Shown: positions 52,201 through 62,009 of the stretch, in pieces
How the letters are laid out: each line of letters begins with the position of its first letter
How positions within the stretch are numbered: the first letter of the stretch is position 1
Assembly (NCBI GenBank): GCA_039583875.1
Contig: CM077147.1
Location: forward strand, 160,350,821 to 160,414,820
DNA length: 64,000 bases
Origin: Platanthera guangdongensis
Taxonomy: Eukaryota > Streptophyta > Magnoliopsida > Asparagales > Orchidaceae
Reading direction: 5' to 3'
Notes under the pieces: model-generated
Databases searched by the model: none
The model's input: only the letters and a program-made list of their open reading frames with translations
What the model was told of the DNA's origin: nothing
Position numbers and translations under genes: made by a program

Positions 52201-52426
52201 AAGTGCTAAATCCATATCACAAAATCTAGTCCATCACAGTAGGACCAAGCATATAGACATTAGACATCATTTCATTAGAGAGTGTGTAGACAAAAACAAA
52301 ATTAAAATTGTCTATATCTACACTGATTTACAAAGAGCTGACGTCTTCACCAAACCTCTAGATGAAAGAAACCATCTGTTCTTTATAAATCAGCTTGGAA
52401 TGATTAATGGAGAAGACTTGGTTTAG
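49243..52426 (+). pseudogene. pol: pol of element C: protease, integrase, reverse transcriptase, RNase H
   Basis: Protease: TWYLYSGCSNYMTG, where the catalytic Asp of DSG is Tyr (codon 49282-49284). Integrase: HKWLGHVN, CRDCQLGKQTK, then D (LLHMDLFG), D (IRSDHGTEF) and E (NGVAERKN) with 35 residues between the last two, all kept, in an open stretch 49684-50910. Reverse transcriptase: [35 protein letters not shown] at 51463-51474. RNase H: YSDADFAGCRVDMKSTLG, AEAEYIAAGS, CDNTSAKSISQN, ending near 52426. There are seven in-frame stops, several at conserved Trp, Gly or Gln codons, and one frame shift near 51555 from a 10-base duplication. The polyprotein cannot be made as it stands. Confidence 0.9.
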
Positions 52427-52436
52427 TTTTTGTCTG

Positions 52437-52735
52437 CACTCGACGAATTTTCCAGAGTTCGTCGAATAGAGCTCGACGAACTAGGGAAAGTTCGGGAGTT
52501 CTTCATCGAATGGAGGTCGACGAACACTCTGTGAGTGAAGTTGTTTTCGTCGAACGGAGATCGACGAACCCACTTCAGAAAACTTTCGTCGAACGGAGCT
52601 CGACGAAGTGTCTTCAAATCTTCAGACTGAGCTCGACGAATTGTTTAACTCTAAATTATTTCGTCGAACCCAGATTGAAGAATGTTTTAATTTTCGAGGA
52701 ACGGAGTTTGTCGATTCATATTCTGGAAAACCCTA
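52437..52735 (+). repeat. TCGTCGAACGGAG array between RNase H and the third ORF of element C
   Basis: About ten copies of GTTCGTCGAA, ATCGACGAAC and CTCGACGAA fill the gap after the pol stop. The frame happens to stay open into the third ORF, but I place the true start downstream at 52819. Confidence 0.85.
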
Positions 52736-52794
52736 TATCAAGGTTTTCTTCGACCTCTGTCCCGCACTTTCTGTTCCCTTTGCACTTGATCATC

Positions 52795-52810
52795 GTTTTC
52801 TCTCTTGCAG
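52795..52810 (+). promoter_or_regulatory. Likely 3' splice site in front of the third ORF of element C
   Basis: TTTTCTCTCTTGCAG followed by G, a strong plant-type pyrimidine tract plus AG, ends nine bases before the ATG at 52819. A spliced subgenomic message is the obvious way to express an ORF this far downstream. The donor is not identified. Confidence 0.55.
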
Positions 52811-52818
52811 GTGATCTC

Positions 52819-55684
52819 ATGACGATTCAAGCAGGAGCCTTGGCTGCGATGAAGTTTGACACCGGCTTCGATGTCGACTTTGATTCTTTCCAACATTCAG
52901 ACCCTATTTTTCTGAATATTCTAGAACTTCTAGAAGAGCAGCATCTGAAGAATCTGATGACAACATGGATCAAACTGTCTGGAACTGAGATTAGAGAATG
53001 GGTCTACACATCTTCAACCACAGAGGAGAATACCATGACTGGATCAATTGCGGGTAATACTGTTTCTCTATCTCCCGCCGTATTAACTGAATTTTTTGGA
53101 TTGGACAATGGTGAAAAAGAATTAGAGATTGACACTAAAGAATATGATTAAATGTTGAGTTTGATGGGTTATACTGGAGATAACCCTAATAAGTTATTGA
53201 AGAAACACTTATCTGCAGCATTCAAGTTTCTAGCAAATATTGTTGGGAAAGTATTGTTAGGCAAGCATACTGCACATGATTATATAACCATGCATCAATT
53301 CCTGGTTATGTGTGCAGTAGTTAACAAGAAGCAAGTGGACTGGGCTCAGATCATCTTTGATCTAATAAAGAAAAAGAATAACAAAAAGGAAGTTTGTTTT
53401 GGAAGGATCCTAGGGATCTTTTGGAAGGAAAAAGCTGCTGAATCACTGGTCTCTCAGACCATATTCATCAATGCCAGCAAAAGTCTTACCTGTGCCTTGT
53501 TTGGCAGGTGAGAAAGGATCATAACAAAGCCTTCTAAGGCCTCATCCTCTGCCACCAAAGCTTCTGAGAGCACAAGGGCTGTAGAAGCCACTCCCCACCC
53601 TTCTAAAGAGATCACTCTTTCATCCTCATCTCTTACAACACTCCAAACCCAACTACCACACACCACAATCGTCCCACCTCAACCTCAGATTCAACAACAA
53701 AACCAACAATCCCAACAATCTGTTCTTGTTACTACTCCAATTGCATCACATGCCACTTCTCCACCCATAGATCTTACTAACATCCCCTCATCCCCTATTC
53801 AGAAATCCCATCAACCCCCCCCCCCCCTTCTCCAACACCACCTTCATCTCCTCTTCCACCACACTTGTCCTCCATACCATCTTTCAATCTACTATCATCC
53901 CCTCCCACTACACCTCCTCAAAATCAATCCACACAGGATGTCCAAATGCCAGATGCTCCTCTTCCATCCTCACCAACATCTACCATCCCTCCAACTGTTT
54001 CCACCCAACCACAATCTGAAACACCAACTGCAACTCCACCACTGGATCCCTCCACCATCTCATCTGTCGTTTCCCTCATTACACCCCTCCTCAAAACAAT
54101 AAAAGCAGAGGCCATTACACCTCTTGCTACTTCCATATCTACCCTATCTGCCCAGATTTCTGCCCTCACTGCTGCCCCATCTTCAGTGAGGGGCCTGACT
54201 CCAGTTCATACTGAAACCAGGCAGGGGGAGATGCTTGATGAAGAAGCTGCAGCAGCTCCAGCGGAAGCAACAGCAGTTTCAGTTTCAGCAACTCCAGCTC
54301 CAGCAGATGCAGAGGCAGCAACAACAGAAGATACAAATTTTATTGATTTCATTCATTTTATTGAGACTGACATAGATTTAGATGAGTCAGTTACTGAAGA
54401 GATTCTTACTGCTAGTGATTTTATTTTAAATCCCACAGTAGATTTAGCACATTTGCTAAAAATTTTTGATACTGCATTTTTGAGTTTCCTTCCAGCAGAT
54501 TATACTTAGCCATCTTTGGCTATTGTCCCCTATTCTTCACCAATTTGTCCAAAAGTTACCAAGCAACTCAGGGACAGTTTTGCTGCTTCAGAGCCTGCAG
54601 TCATGCCATCCTCTCCAGAAGCTATTTCTGCTCCAAGCTTTGTGATGGATGACTCTCCAATGCCAGATCTTGATGCTTTGATCTTGGCTGACATTGAAGA
54701 AGAGAGTAAGGCAGTTGCTGAAAGCACTATCATAGTTAGTTCTCCAGCTCCTATTGCAGTTTTCCTCCAGCTCCATCTCAGACTTAGAAACCTATTATTT
54801 CTGCTGAGGCCCTGAAAGCTTTAAATGATATATATGATAATCCTCAGGGATTTGATGATGATGATGATGATGATGATGAGGATTCTGATGAGGATCCAAA
54901 GAAGAAGAAAGTATCTAAGAAAAGGAAAGCTCCTCCTCCTCCTGTTCCTAAACCAAATCCAGCCAATTACACTACATACTATATCCTTCAGAAGATAACT
55001 CCATATAAAGGGATGCCAGCTTGGATGTAGTTATCCAAGAATGAACAGAAAGAGAGGAAGAGAATCAGAAGATACTCCCCTCCTCCAATTCAGAAATACC
55101 GAAAGGACCCACCTCCTCCTCCTCCAGCTGCTGGTGCTTCAGGAACATCTTCTCAAAGGACTACCCAATTTCAAACTTATCAAAGACATCAGGGTAGGTC
55201 CTCATCTTTAGAAATCAGTCAACAAAGACAATATCCTTCTGGCAGGAAGTACCAACCTCAACAACAGAAGCAACATCAACAAGCTGAAAGCTCCAACAGA
55301 CCTCCTTTTCTTCATGTACCCTTTGAAGATCCAAAAACAGGTACTTCAGCTAGGATGGCCAGGTTCCAAGAACTTGTTGGCCTTTCTATGATCAACAAAG
55401 CCAGAGCTGAAGGAAAGGATCCCTCAGAATATACAACAATGTCAAAGTACATGAAAGAAGAACTTAAAAGGTTTGAAAAAGCTAACAAATTTTTTAATGT
55501 TGATGATTACATGAAGTTGCACCCAGAAGCAGTAGTCCCCAGAGCCACATCTTTGAAGATTATAGGGGCTACTGATATGACCATGACCAAAGTGCAAGCC
55601 TCAGATCTAAACAGAGAAATTGTTTTTGCTAAGACAGGAGACAAGAGCAAAGAAGAAAAGCCAAAAGAGAAGAAGCAAAAGTAA
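52819..55684 (+). pseudogene. Third ORF of element C (env-like position), broken
   Basis: ATG at 52819 opens MTIQAGALAAMKFDTGFDVD. The N-terminal globular region (to 53511) contains AFKFLANIVGKVLLGKHTAH and IIFDLIKKKNNKKEVCFGRI, related to element E and reminiscent of the putative plant transposon-protein domain. After that come a Pro/Ser/Thr/Gln-rich stretch, an acidic run of Asp codons (54852-54890), a basic KKKKVSKKRKAPPPP-like patch that could be a nuclear signal, the motif YYILQKITPYKGMPAWM, more QP-rich sequence, and a helical C-terminus from MARFQELVGLSMINKARAEG to EKPKEKKQK. A 13-C run near 53818-53830 and other shifts break it, and TAG replaces Trp at 55028. I see no signal peptide or membrane segment typical of an envelope protein. 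Confidence 0.75.
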
Positions 55685-55872
55685 TGAGTTCTGAACTGGT
55701 TAATTTATGTTATGTTTATAACTGCTTTCTTATTCCTGAACAAACCTTATCTGTATATATATATCTGCTGCATGTGTTCATTTTTCTCTGCCAGATATAT
55801 GTTTTCCTGCTTTGTTTAATTTCAGTTTAGTCTGAGTCTGTAATTAGTGACCTCACCCAAATAGGGGGAGAT
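55685..55872 (+). other. 3' untranslated region and polypurine tract of element C
   Basis: CAAATAGGGGGAGAT ends directly at the 3' LTR (TGTTGG at 55873) and is the plus-strand primer. It is the same tract as in E and J. Confidence 0.88.
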
Positions 55873-57728
55873 TGTTGGATCCCTAGTTTGATTTGGGCTA
55901 GGTTCACTAAGTTAGGATCTTGTGACCCATCTTGTATAGCCAGGGTCATAGTTGTGTCCTAGAGTTTTGGCCAAGTCCTTAGGATCAACACTGCATAGAC
56001 CAGCCATCATCAGACTGCCAGAGACTCAAAACTTAGAAAATTTCCAAAGACTCAGTAAAATGAGTTCGACGAACTTGATTCTCAGGTCGACGATCTTTGA
56101 ACTCTACCTTCAGCATTCCAAGTCCAGACTTTATTCTGTAGACTCCAGTCGACGAACTTAGTTCACAGGTCGACGATTTCTGGAATTTCTACTTCAACTA
56201 CTTGATTCCAGAAGTTTCTCAATTTTTCTAAGTCCAGAATCATCTTCAGTCGAAAAATTCAAGATTCTCAGCTCGACGAACTTTGACCACTTTGGCTAGA
56301 GTTATCCAGCAGCAGTTAGTGGTTCTCAGCTCGACGAAACAAATTCTCAGATCAATGATTTCTGGATACTTCACTTCAACACTTTATTCTAGAAGCATCT
56401 GAATTATTCTAAGTCCAGAAATACTTTGCTGAACTTCAGTCGACGAAACTAGTTATCAGCTCGACGAACTCCATACACAGAAAAGGCAAAGTTTCTAGAG
56501 AATGCAATTCTGTTTTAGCTCAACGATCTTGGAACTCAGCTCGACGAACAGAAGTCATCTGGTCGACGAACACAACAACTCGGCTCGACGAACTGTGAAC
56601 TCAGCTCGACGATTTCTGTTATCTGTTCGACGAATCCAGACTTAGTTATTTTCTTCCTTCTGTCCCCTTCTTACTGCAATAATTCCTGTGTAATTAATGC
56701 TCAAATATTCTTTGAATATAACCATTAAAAGGAGCATTGATTATGGTCTTCTCCAGGATTATTGCTTGTCGTTTTTCCATGGGACAGTTGGGGAAATAAT
56801 TCAATGTATTTTATTCTCAAGGCCGTCAGCATTGATTGCAGAGGAATTCAAATTTCAAAAGAGAATTTCTTGACAGGAAATATAAAAGAAATTTCCTCAC
56901 CTTTCCTGAAAAAGAAGACAAAAAACAAGAGAGAATATACAAAGAAGATACACACAGACAGTCAGTAACACAATCAATCTGAATCAAGGATTTCCCTGCT
57001 CACTCTCAATACAGAACTCTGATACAGAGAAGAAGCCCTAGACCAGAAGAACATCTGCTATCTGAAGAAGAAGAAGAACAATCAATCAAAAATCAAGAGT
57101 CTTCATTCTTCAACTCTCCAGGACACTTCAAAGGACAACATCAATTCTATCTGTCAAGAAGTTCCAGATCTTTTATGGTCAAGGCTTAAAGACTGAAGAC
57201 CTATCACCCTGAAGCAAAGCTCTTGTTTTTCCCTGAACCATTCTACATCTCAGGGGGAGCTCTTTGCTAATATCATTTCCACTTAAGTCTTCTCAGTTGT
57301 ATATTGAGAAAGAGAAGACAATATCATCTCTCCACCCCCACTGTAAAAAGGGTTATAACTCCCTTTAAAAGTTATTCCTGGTTGCAAGTCACCTGACTAA
57401 AAGACTTGAGGTTTGGTTTTTGAGAACCCGATCAAAAGCTCATTGGTGTTAGGCACCTGATCAAAAATCTGAGTGGATTCCTACCAGGGTGGTAGAAGAG
57501 TGGATGTACCCAGGTTGGGGAACCACTATAATTTCTTGTGTTGTCTAGTTGCCCTTTCTTTTGTTCTTGCGGTGTTTGTGCTAGCTAGGTCTGCTGAGTG
57601 TTTGTGGTTATTTATTTATTATTCTACAATTTTTATTTACAGCAACAGCTGTAAAGTTTTCTAAAGGATTTTAGGATACTATATTCACCCCCCCTCTAGA
57701 GTATTTCAGATCTAACACATCACTTTCA
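55873..57728 (+). repeat. 3' LTR of element C
   Basis: 1,856 bases from TGTTGGATCCCTAG to CTTTCA. It repeats the motif array, TATA region, hairpins (about 57345-57495) and U5 box (57501-57533). It lacks 76 bases present at 33108-33183 of the 5' LTR. Confidence 0.92.
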
Positions 57729-57733
57729 CATTG
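57729..57733. repeat. Right target-site duplication of element C (CATTG)
   Basis: Matches 32904-32908. Element D integrase sequence resumes here. Confidence 0.92.
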
Positions 57734-59245
57734 TTAAGGATGAAGGAGGGCAGACGGTTAATGGGATAGTACGCCATTGAAATCGCAAAGTTCCAATAAG
57801 ACTTGGGAACATGCATTTGAATCATGAGGGAGAAACATCAAGAAGATGTCTATTTTTGCGCTCAGCCACACCATTTTGTTGAGTAGTATATGCACATGAA
57901 GTCTAATGAATAATCTCATACTCAGAGCAATGGTTGTCGAACACATGACTACTGTATTCCCGAGCATTATCCGTCCGAAGTATTTTGATTTTGTCAGAGA
58001 ATTATGTGTGAGTCTCAAGAACAAAAGCCTAAAATACACGAGGAAGCTCAGAGTGATAACGAAGTAAGTACAACCATGTCATTCAAAATTAATCATCAAT
58101 AAAAGTGATAAAATAACGATAACCAGACACACTTGTTATTTTGTACGAGCCCCAAACATCATAATGTACTAACATAAAAGGAGCAGAGCTCCAGGTATAA
58201 TGAGGAGGAAAAGCGGAACGATATTATTTCCTCAAAATACAAGAATTACATGTAAAAGCAGGAAGATGAATATCAAGAAGAGAGTTCTTGAAAACCAAAA
58301 GAGGGGCGTGACCAAGACGCTGATGCCAGTCAACAGAGGAGAGAACGGTAGGGGAGGCATCAAAAAGGTAGAGCCCATTGTGCAGTCATCCTTTACCAAT
58401 GATACTTTGCGCCTGTCAGTCCTGCATCAGAAATGAAGAAGATGTGAATATGATAGAGCAATCCAAATCAGTAGTAAGGCGACTAACAAAAAGTAAATTA
58501 AACAGAGCCCGAGACACGGAGAGCCGAGCGAAGATAAATAGTGGGGTTGAGAGGTATATCAATAGAGCCAGAGATAGGAGCGGTGCTGCCATTGGCTACA
58601 GTGATAAACGTTGGATGCGGAGAATTCAAGTATTTAGGTGGTTTTAAGGAGGTGATATGGTGAGTAGCACCTGAATACACTATCCAACATAGACTAGTGG
58701 AGAGACAAGTGATACCTTCATGAGAGACCGATGCAGAGGCAGGTTAGTTATAGAGCAACCCCTGAAGCTGTTGGAGCTGGAGGCCGACTTCATCAAGATC
58801 AGCACGAGTGGTAGAAGGGTTGAGGGCAGCAACAGAGGCATTAGGACGGGGAGGGGGACCATGTTTGCGATAGTAGGTTACCTCAAGGTGTCCATCCTTA
58901 ACACAAAAATAACACTTAGGTCTTTTCCCTCCACCTCGATCCCTCTCCCGAGAGCTTATACGTCCTTCACGGGTAGGGGGAGAGGGGGTAATGTTATAGA
59001 AGATTGCTAGAGAAGAGTCAGTGAAGGAGGGTCGATAGATCAAGAGGCGGTGAAACCTTTAACAACATGGAGCACACATCAGAGAATGAGGGAATAGTAA
59101 CAGATGAGAGTATATGCACCCGAACACTATAAAGATGAGGAAGAACACGAGCCATCATCATGACAATACCAACAACTTCCTTTTGAGCGAGCTGGGCAGC
59201 TAGAACTGTAATCGGGGGCTGATATAGTATCCAGGACTCAACCAG
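57734..59245 (-). pseudogene. gag, protease and integrase of element D
   Basis: Minus strand, from the 5' side: a Gag end with the knuckle CYFCVKDGHLEVTY (last Cys to Tyr, near 58915-58870), LDEVGLQLQQLQGLLYN, the protease IVYSGATHHIT (58690-58655, DSG to YSG), ANGSTAPISGSIDIP, and the integrase core with KILRTDNAREYSS-like second Asp and QQNGVAERKNRHLLDV-like Glu (about 57990-57830), with stops between. The frame changes at about 58860, 58680 and several points in integrase. It continues in 30842-32908 after removing C. Confidence 0.8.
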
Positions 59246-59838
59246 TGTCTTGGACCAAGCAAGACTCTGGCGGATTATAGACCAAACAGTCTGTCGGTTT
59301 CTCTTCAGCGGTTTGGTGGCCGGACTATTGCTATTGGTGTTCGGGCGATCTGACGGTTTGTCTCAGGCGACTTGGAGACCGGGTAGTCTGGCGGTCTCCC
59401 ATGACGGCTTGTTCTCTCCTTCTGGTGGTTGCCGGGAGGTTAGCCTATTCGTCTAACCACGCGGCCTGTTCGGATTGTTTTTATGTTAAACCTCTTAAAC
59501 CTGTAATTATTTAGTCCCGCATTGCTTAATTGTAATCTCTCCCTTCTCCTCCATTCTATAAAAGGGAGGCTATACCTTTGTAATAGACACTTTTTTTGGA
59601 TAATAAAATTTGTTACTCCAAATTTTCGACCTGTTTGTTTTTTGTTCGCACACGGGAGACGGTGAAATTCTCGACCGCGGTCTGGATGACCAATGCGTCA
59701 CAGAAGGGATCCTCATGATCTGACATGTCTTTCTTAAGAAGGTGATGTTCTCCTACGGTGGCGGGGTCTGGGATGTGGAGCTAACGCTACTTCGGTACAT
59801 GGAGTGGAGGCTTGCCTTTTGGTAGGCCTCAACCCCCC
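59246..59838 (+). mobile_element. Fragment K: copia LTR related to that of insert I
   Basis: GGCGGATTATAGACC, CGGTTTGG, GGAGACCGGGTAGTCTGG and GAGGTTAGCCTATTCGTCT parallel the LTR at 39068. CTATAAAAG at 59556-59564 and AATAAAA at 59602-59608 keep the same spacing, so the orientation is plus. The tRNA-Met primer site expected after it is absent. The following 150 bases show no recognisable gene, although a short minus-strand frame (MSDHEDPFCDALVIQTAVEN) is open near 59725-59630. It seems to be a truncated fragment. Confidence 0.6.
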
Positions 59839-61803
59839 TGAAAGTGAGGGTTAGGTCTACAATACTCTAGAGGGGGGGAGGGTGAATAGAGTATATTTAA
59901 AATTTGTTAGGTTTCAAATAAAAGTGCTGATACAGCTTTTGCTGTAAACTGAAAGAGTGCAGTAATTAAGGAAACAGAGAATAAAAAATAATAAACTTAA
60001 TCACATCCACACAACAAGAACAAAAAGAAAAAGGTAGGCAACCAGACGACACAAGAAGTTTATAGTGGTTCCCCAAATCTGGGTAGTCCACTCTTCTACC
60101 AACCTTGGTAGGAATCCACTCAGGTTTTTGATCAGGTGCCTGACACCAATGGGTTTTGATCAGGTCCCCAAAAACCAACTCGAGTCGTTTGGAAGGAGAC
60201 TTGCAACCAGGAATCACTTTTGAAGGGAGATGACAACCCTTTATACAGGAGGGGGTGAGAGAGTGATTATGTCTTCTCTTTCTCAATAAACTGAGAAGAC
60301 TTATGTGGATTGATGTTTATCAAGAGCTCCCCCTGAGATGTAGAATGGTTCATGAAGATTTGGAAGCTTTGCTGTAGGGTGATAGGTCTTCAATCAGAGT
60401 TCTTGACAAGCAGTGATGCAGGATCTTCTTGACTGATTTGATATCTGTTGTCCTTGGAAGTCCTGGAGAGAATGCTGAAGAAGAAGACTCTTGATATAGT
60501 ATGATTGTTCTTCTTCTGAATGAATGAATATAACTGCCTATCACTGTAAGCTTCAATATGATTTCTGTGTAAAGCTTTTCTACTGCTGTATAAAATCTTG
60601 CAGTCAGGCTATGTGTGTCTCTGTATTTTTCTAACTGAGTATATTCTTTTTTTCATACTAACTACTGATTGTCGATCTTCTTTTCCTCTATGTCTTTTTA
60701 AAAATTTGAATCCTCTGTAATTAATGCTGATGGCCTGAGAATAATCGGCATTAATGTATTTCCCCAACTGTCTTGTGGAAAATCAGCAAGTAATATTCTA
60801 GAGGAAGACTGTAGCTAATGCTCTCTCTAACGGATACATTCAGAGAATGTTAGAGCATTAATTGTTCAGGAATTTCCGCATTAGAATGGGGACAGATGGT
60901 CGGAAATGGTTAAGTCTGGAATCATCGAACAGTTGGCAGAATTCGTCGAACAGAGTTATCAATTCGTCGAGCTGAGATATTGAATTCGTCGACCAGACAA
61001 CTTCTGTTCGTCGAGCTGATTCCAAGTTCATCGAGCTGATAACAGAGCTTGCATGCTTCAGAACCTTTGCCATTTCTGTCTGAAGTTCGTCGAGCTGACA
61101 ATTGCATTCGTCGACTGGAGTTCAGCAACAATTCTGGACTTAGTCAAGTAATTTGTGTTTGACTGATATTCTGTGTGTCGACATGAATCTTCTGGTGTCG
61201 ACACAGGTGGATGTCGACTGATTAGTGTTGGTGTCGACACAAGTTTTCTGGTGTCGACATAAGTTTTCTGGTGTCGACATAAGTTTTCTGGTGTCGACAT
61301 AGTTGGTGTCGACACATGCCCTAAGTGTCGACACAAAACTTCTGGTTCCAGAATTCGTCGAGTAGAGTGCTGAGTTCGTCGCCTTGAGAAGTTGTGAACT
61401 TGAGGTCCAAGTTCGTCGAGCTCAGAATCTTGTTCGTCGACCAAAGTCTAAAGTTGGACTTAGAATAATCTGGAGTTATCCTGACTTTAGGTTGTTGAAG
61501 TGTCCCAATTTTCGTCGACCAGAGAATGAAGATCGTCGAGCTGAGCTCAGAGAAATATCTCAAGATCGTCAAGCTGAGAATGTCTTTCGTCGACCTGAGT
61601 TCGACGAACGTCAAACTCATTTTTACTGGTCTTGAAATCTTCTAAATCTTGAGTCTCTGATGGTCTTGTTGATAGCCGGTCTATCTGATGTTGATTTTAA
61701 GGACTTGGCCTAGACTCTAGGACACAACTATGACTCTGGCTATACATGTTGGGTCACATCCTAAGTTTAGTGAACCTAGCCCAAATCAACTAGGGATCCA
61801 ACA
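59839..61803 (-). repeat. 3' LTR of element J
   Basis: TGTTGGATCCCTAG at 61803 to CTTTCA at 59839, 1,965 bases. U3 carries TTCGTCGA motifs (60912-61130 and 61348-61615) and, between them, TGTCGACAC motifs (61176-61335), a combination seen in no other LTR here. TATAAAGGG near 60247-60238, hairpins at 60075-60250 and the U5 box (60093-60059) follow in sense order. Confidence 0.88.
60075..60250 (-). repeat. Constant-loop hairpins in the J LTR
   Basis: In plus coordinates: CTACC/GGTAG (60096-60111 region), TCAGG/CCTGA (60120-60143) around a loop containing TTTTGATCAGGTG, GGG/CCC (60151-60168) around TTTTGATCAGGT, and CGAGTC/GACTTG (60181-60203). They correspond one to one with the hairpins of element C at 34495-34605. 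Confidence 0.75.
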
Positions 61804-61818
61804 ATCTCCCCCTATTTG
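61804..61818 (-). promoter_or_regulatory. Polypurine tract of element J
   Basis: The minus strand reads CAAATAGGGGGAGAT directly before the 3' LTR, identical to element C. Confidence 0.88.
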
Positions 61819-62009
61819 GGTGAGGTCACTAATAGACTCAAAGCATAAACATAATCATACAAATAAACAAAGCAAGAAAAAGATATATTTGGCAGAGAAT
61901 TACTAACACATGCAGCAGATATATATGTACATAAGCTTTGTTTAAACAGATAACACAGTTTGAAAGCAAATGCAGAAAGAAAAGCAAAGAAATTAAAACA
62001 AAGTAAGGA

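Larger units (their letters stand above)
32909..57728 (+). mobile_element. Element C: SIRE-type Ty1/copia with third ORF, split by element E
   Basis: LTRs at 32909-34839 and 55873-57728, an intact tRNA-Met primer site, gag, protease, integrase, reverse transcriptase, RNase H, a third ORF and a polypurine tract, all on the plus strand, with CATTG duplicated outside. Without the 12,156-base element E and its duplicated TCTGG, C is about 12.7 kb. Reading frames are largely preserved apart from point stops and few shifts, so it is the best-kept SIRE copy here. Confidence 0.93.
30592..59245 (-). mobile_element. Element D: decayed Ty1/copia element split by element C
   Basis: Two blocks of one minus-strand copia element: RNase H, reverse transcriptase and the integrase C-terminus at 30842-32908, then integrase core, protease and gag at 57734-59245. 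The break is the CATTG-flanked insertion of C. Motif style (YLTVTRPYISF, CDSQVAIHIAMNLVFHERT, TDNARE) fits non-SIRE copia lineages such as Ale. The 5' LTR is not seen; the block ends against LTR fragment K. Confidence 0.8.
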
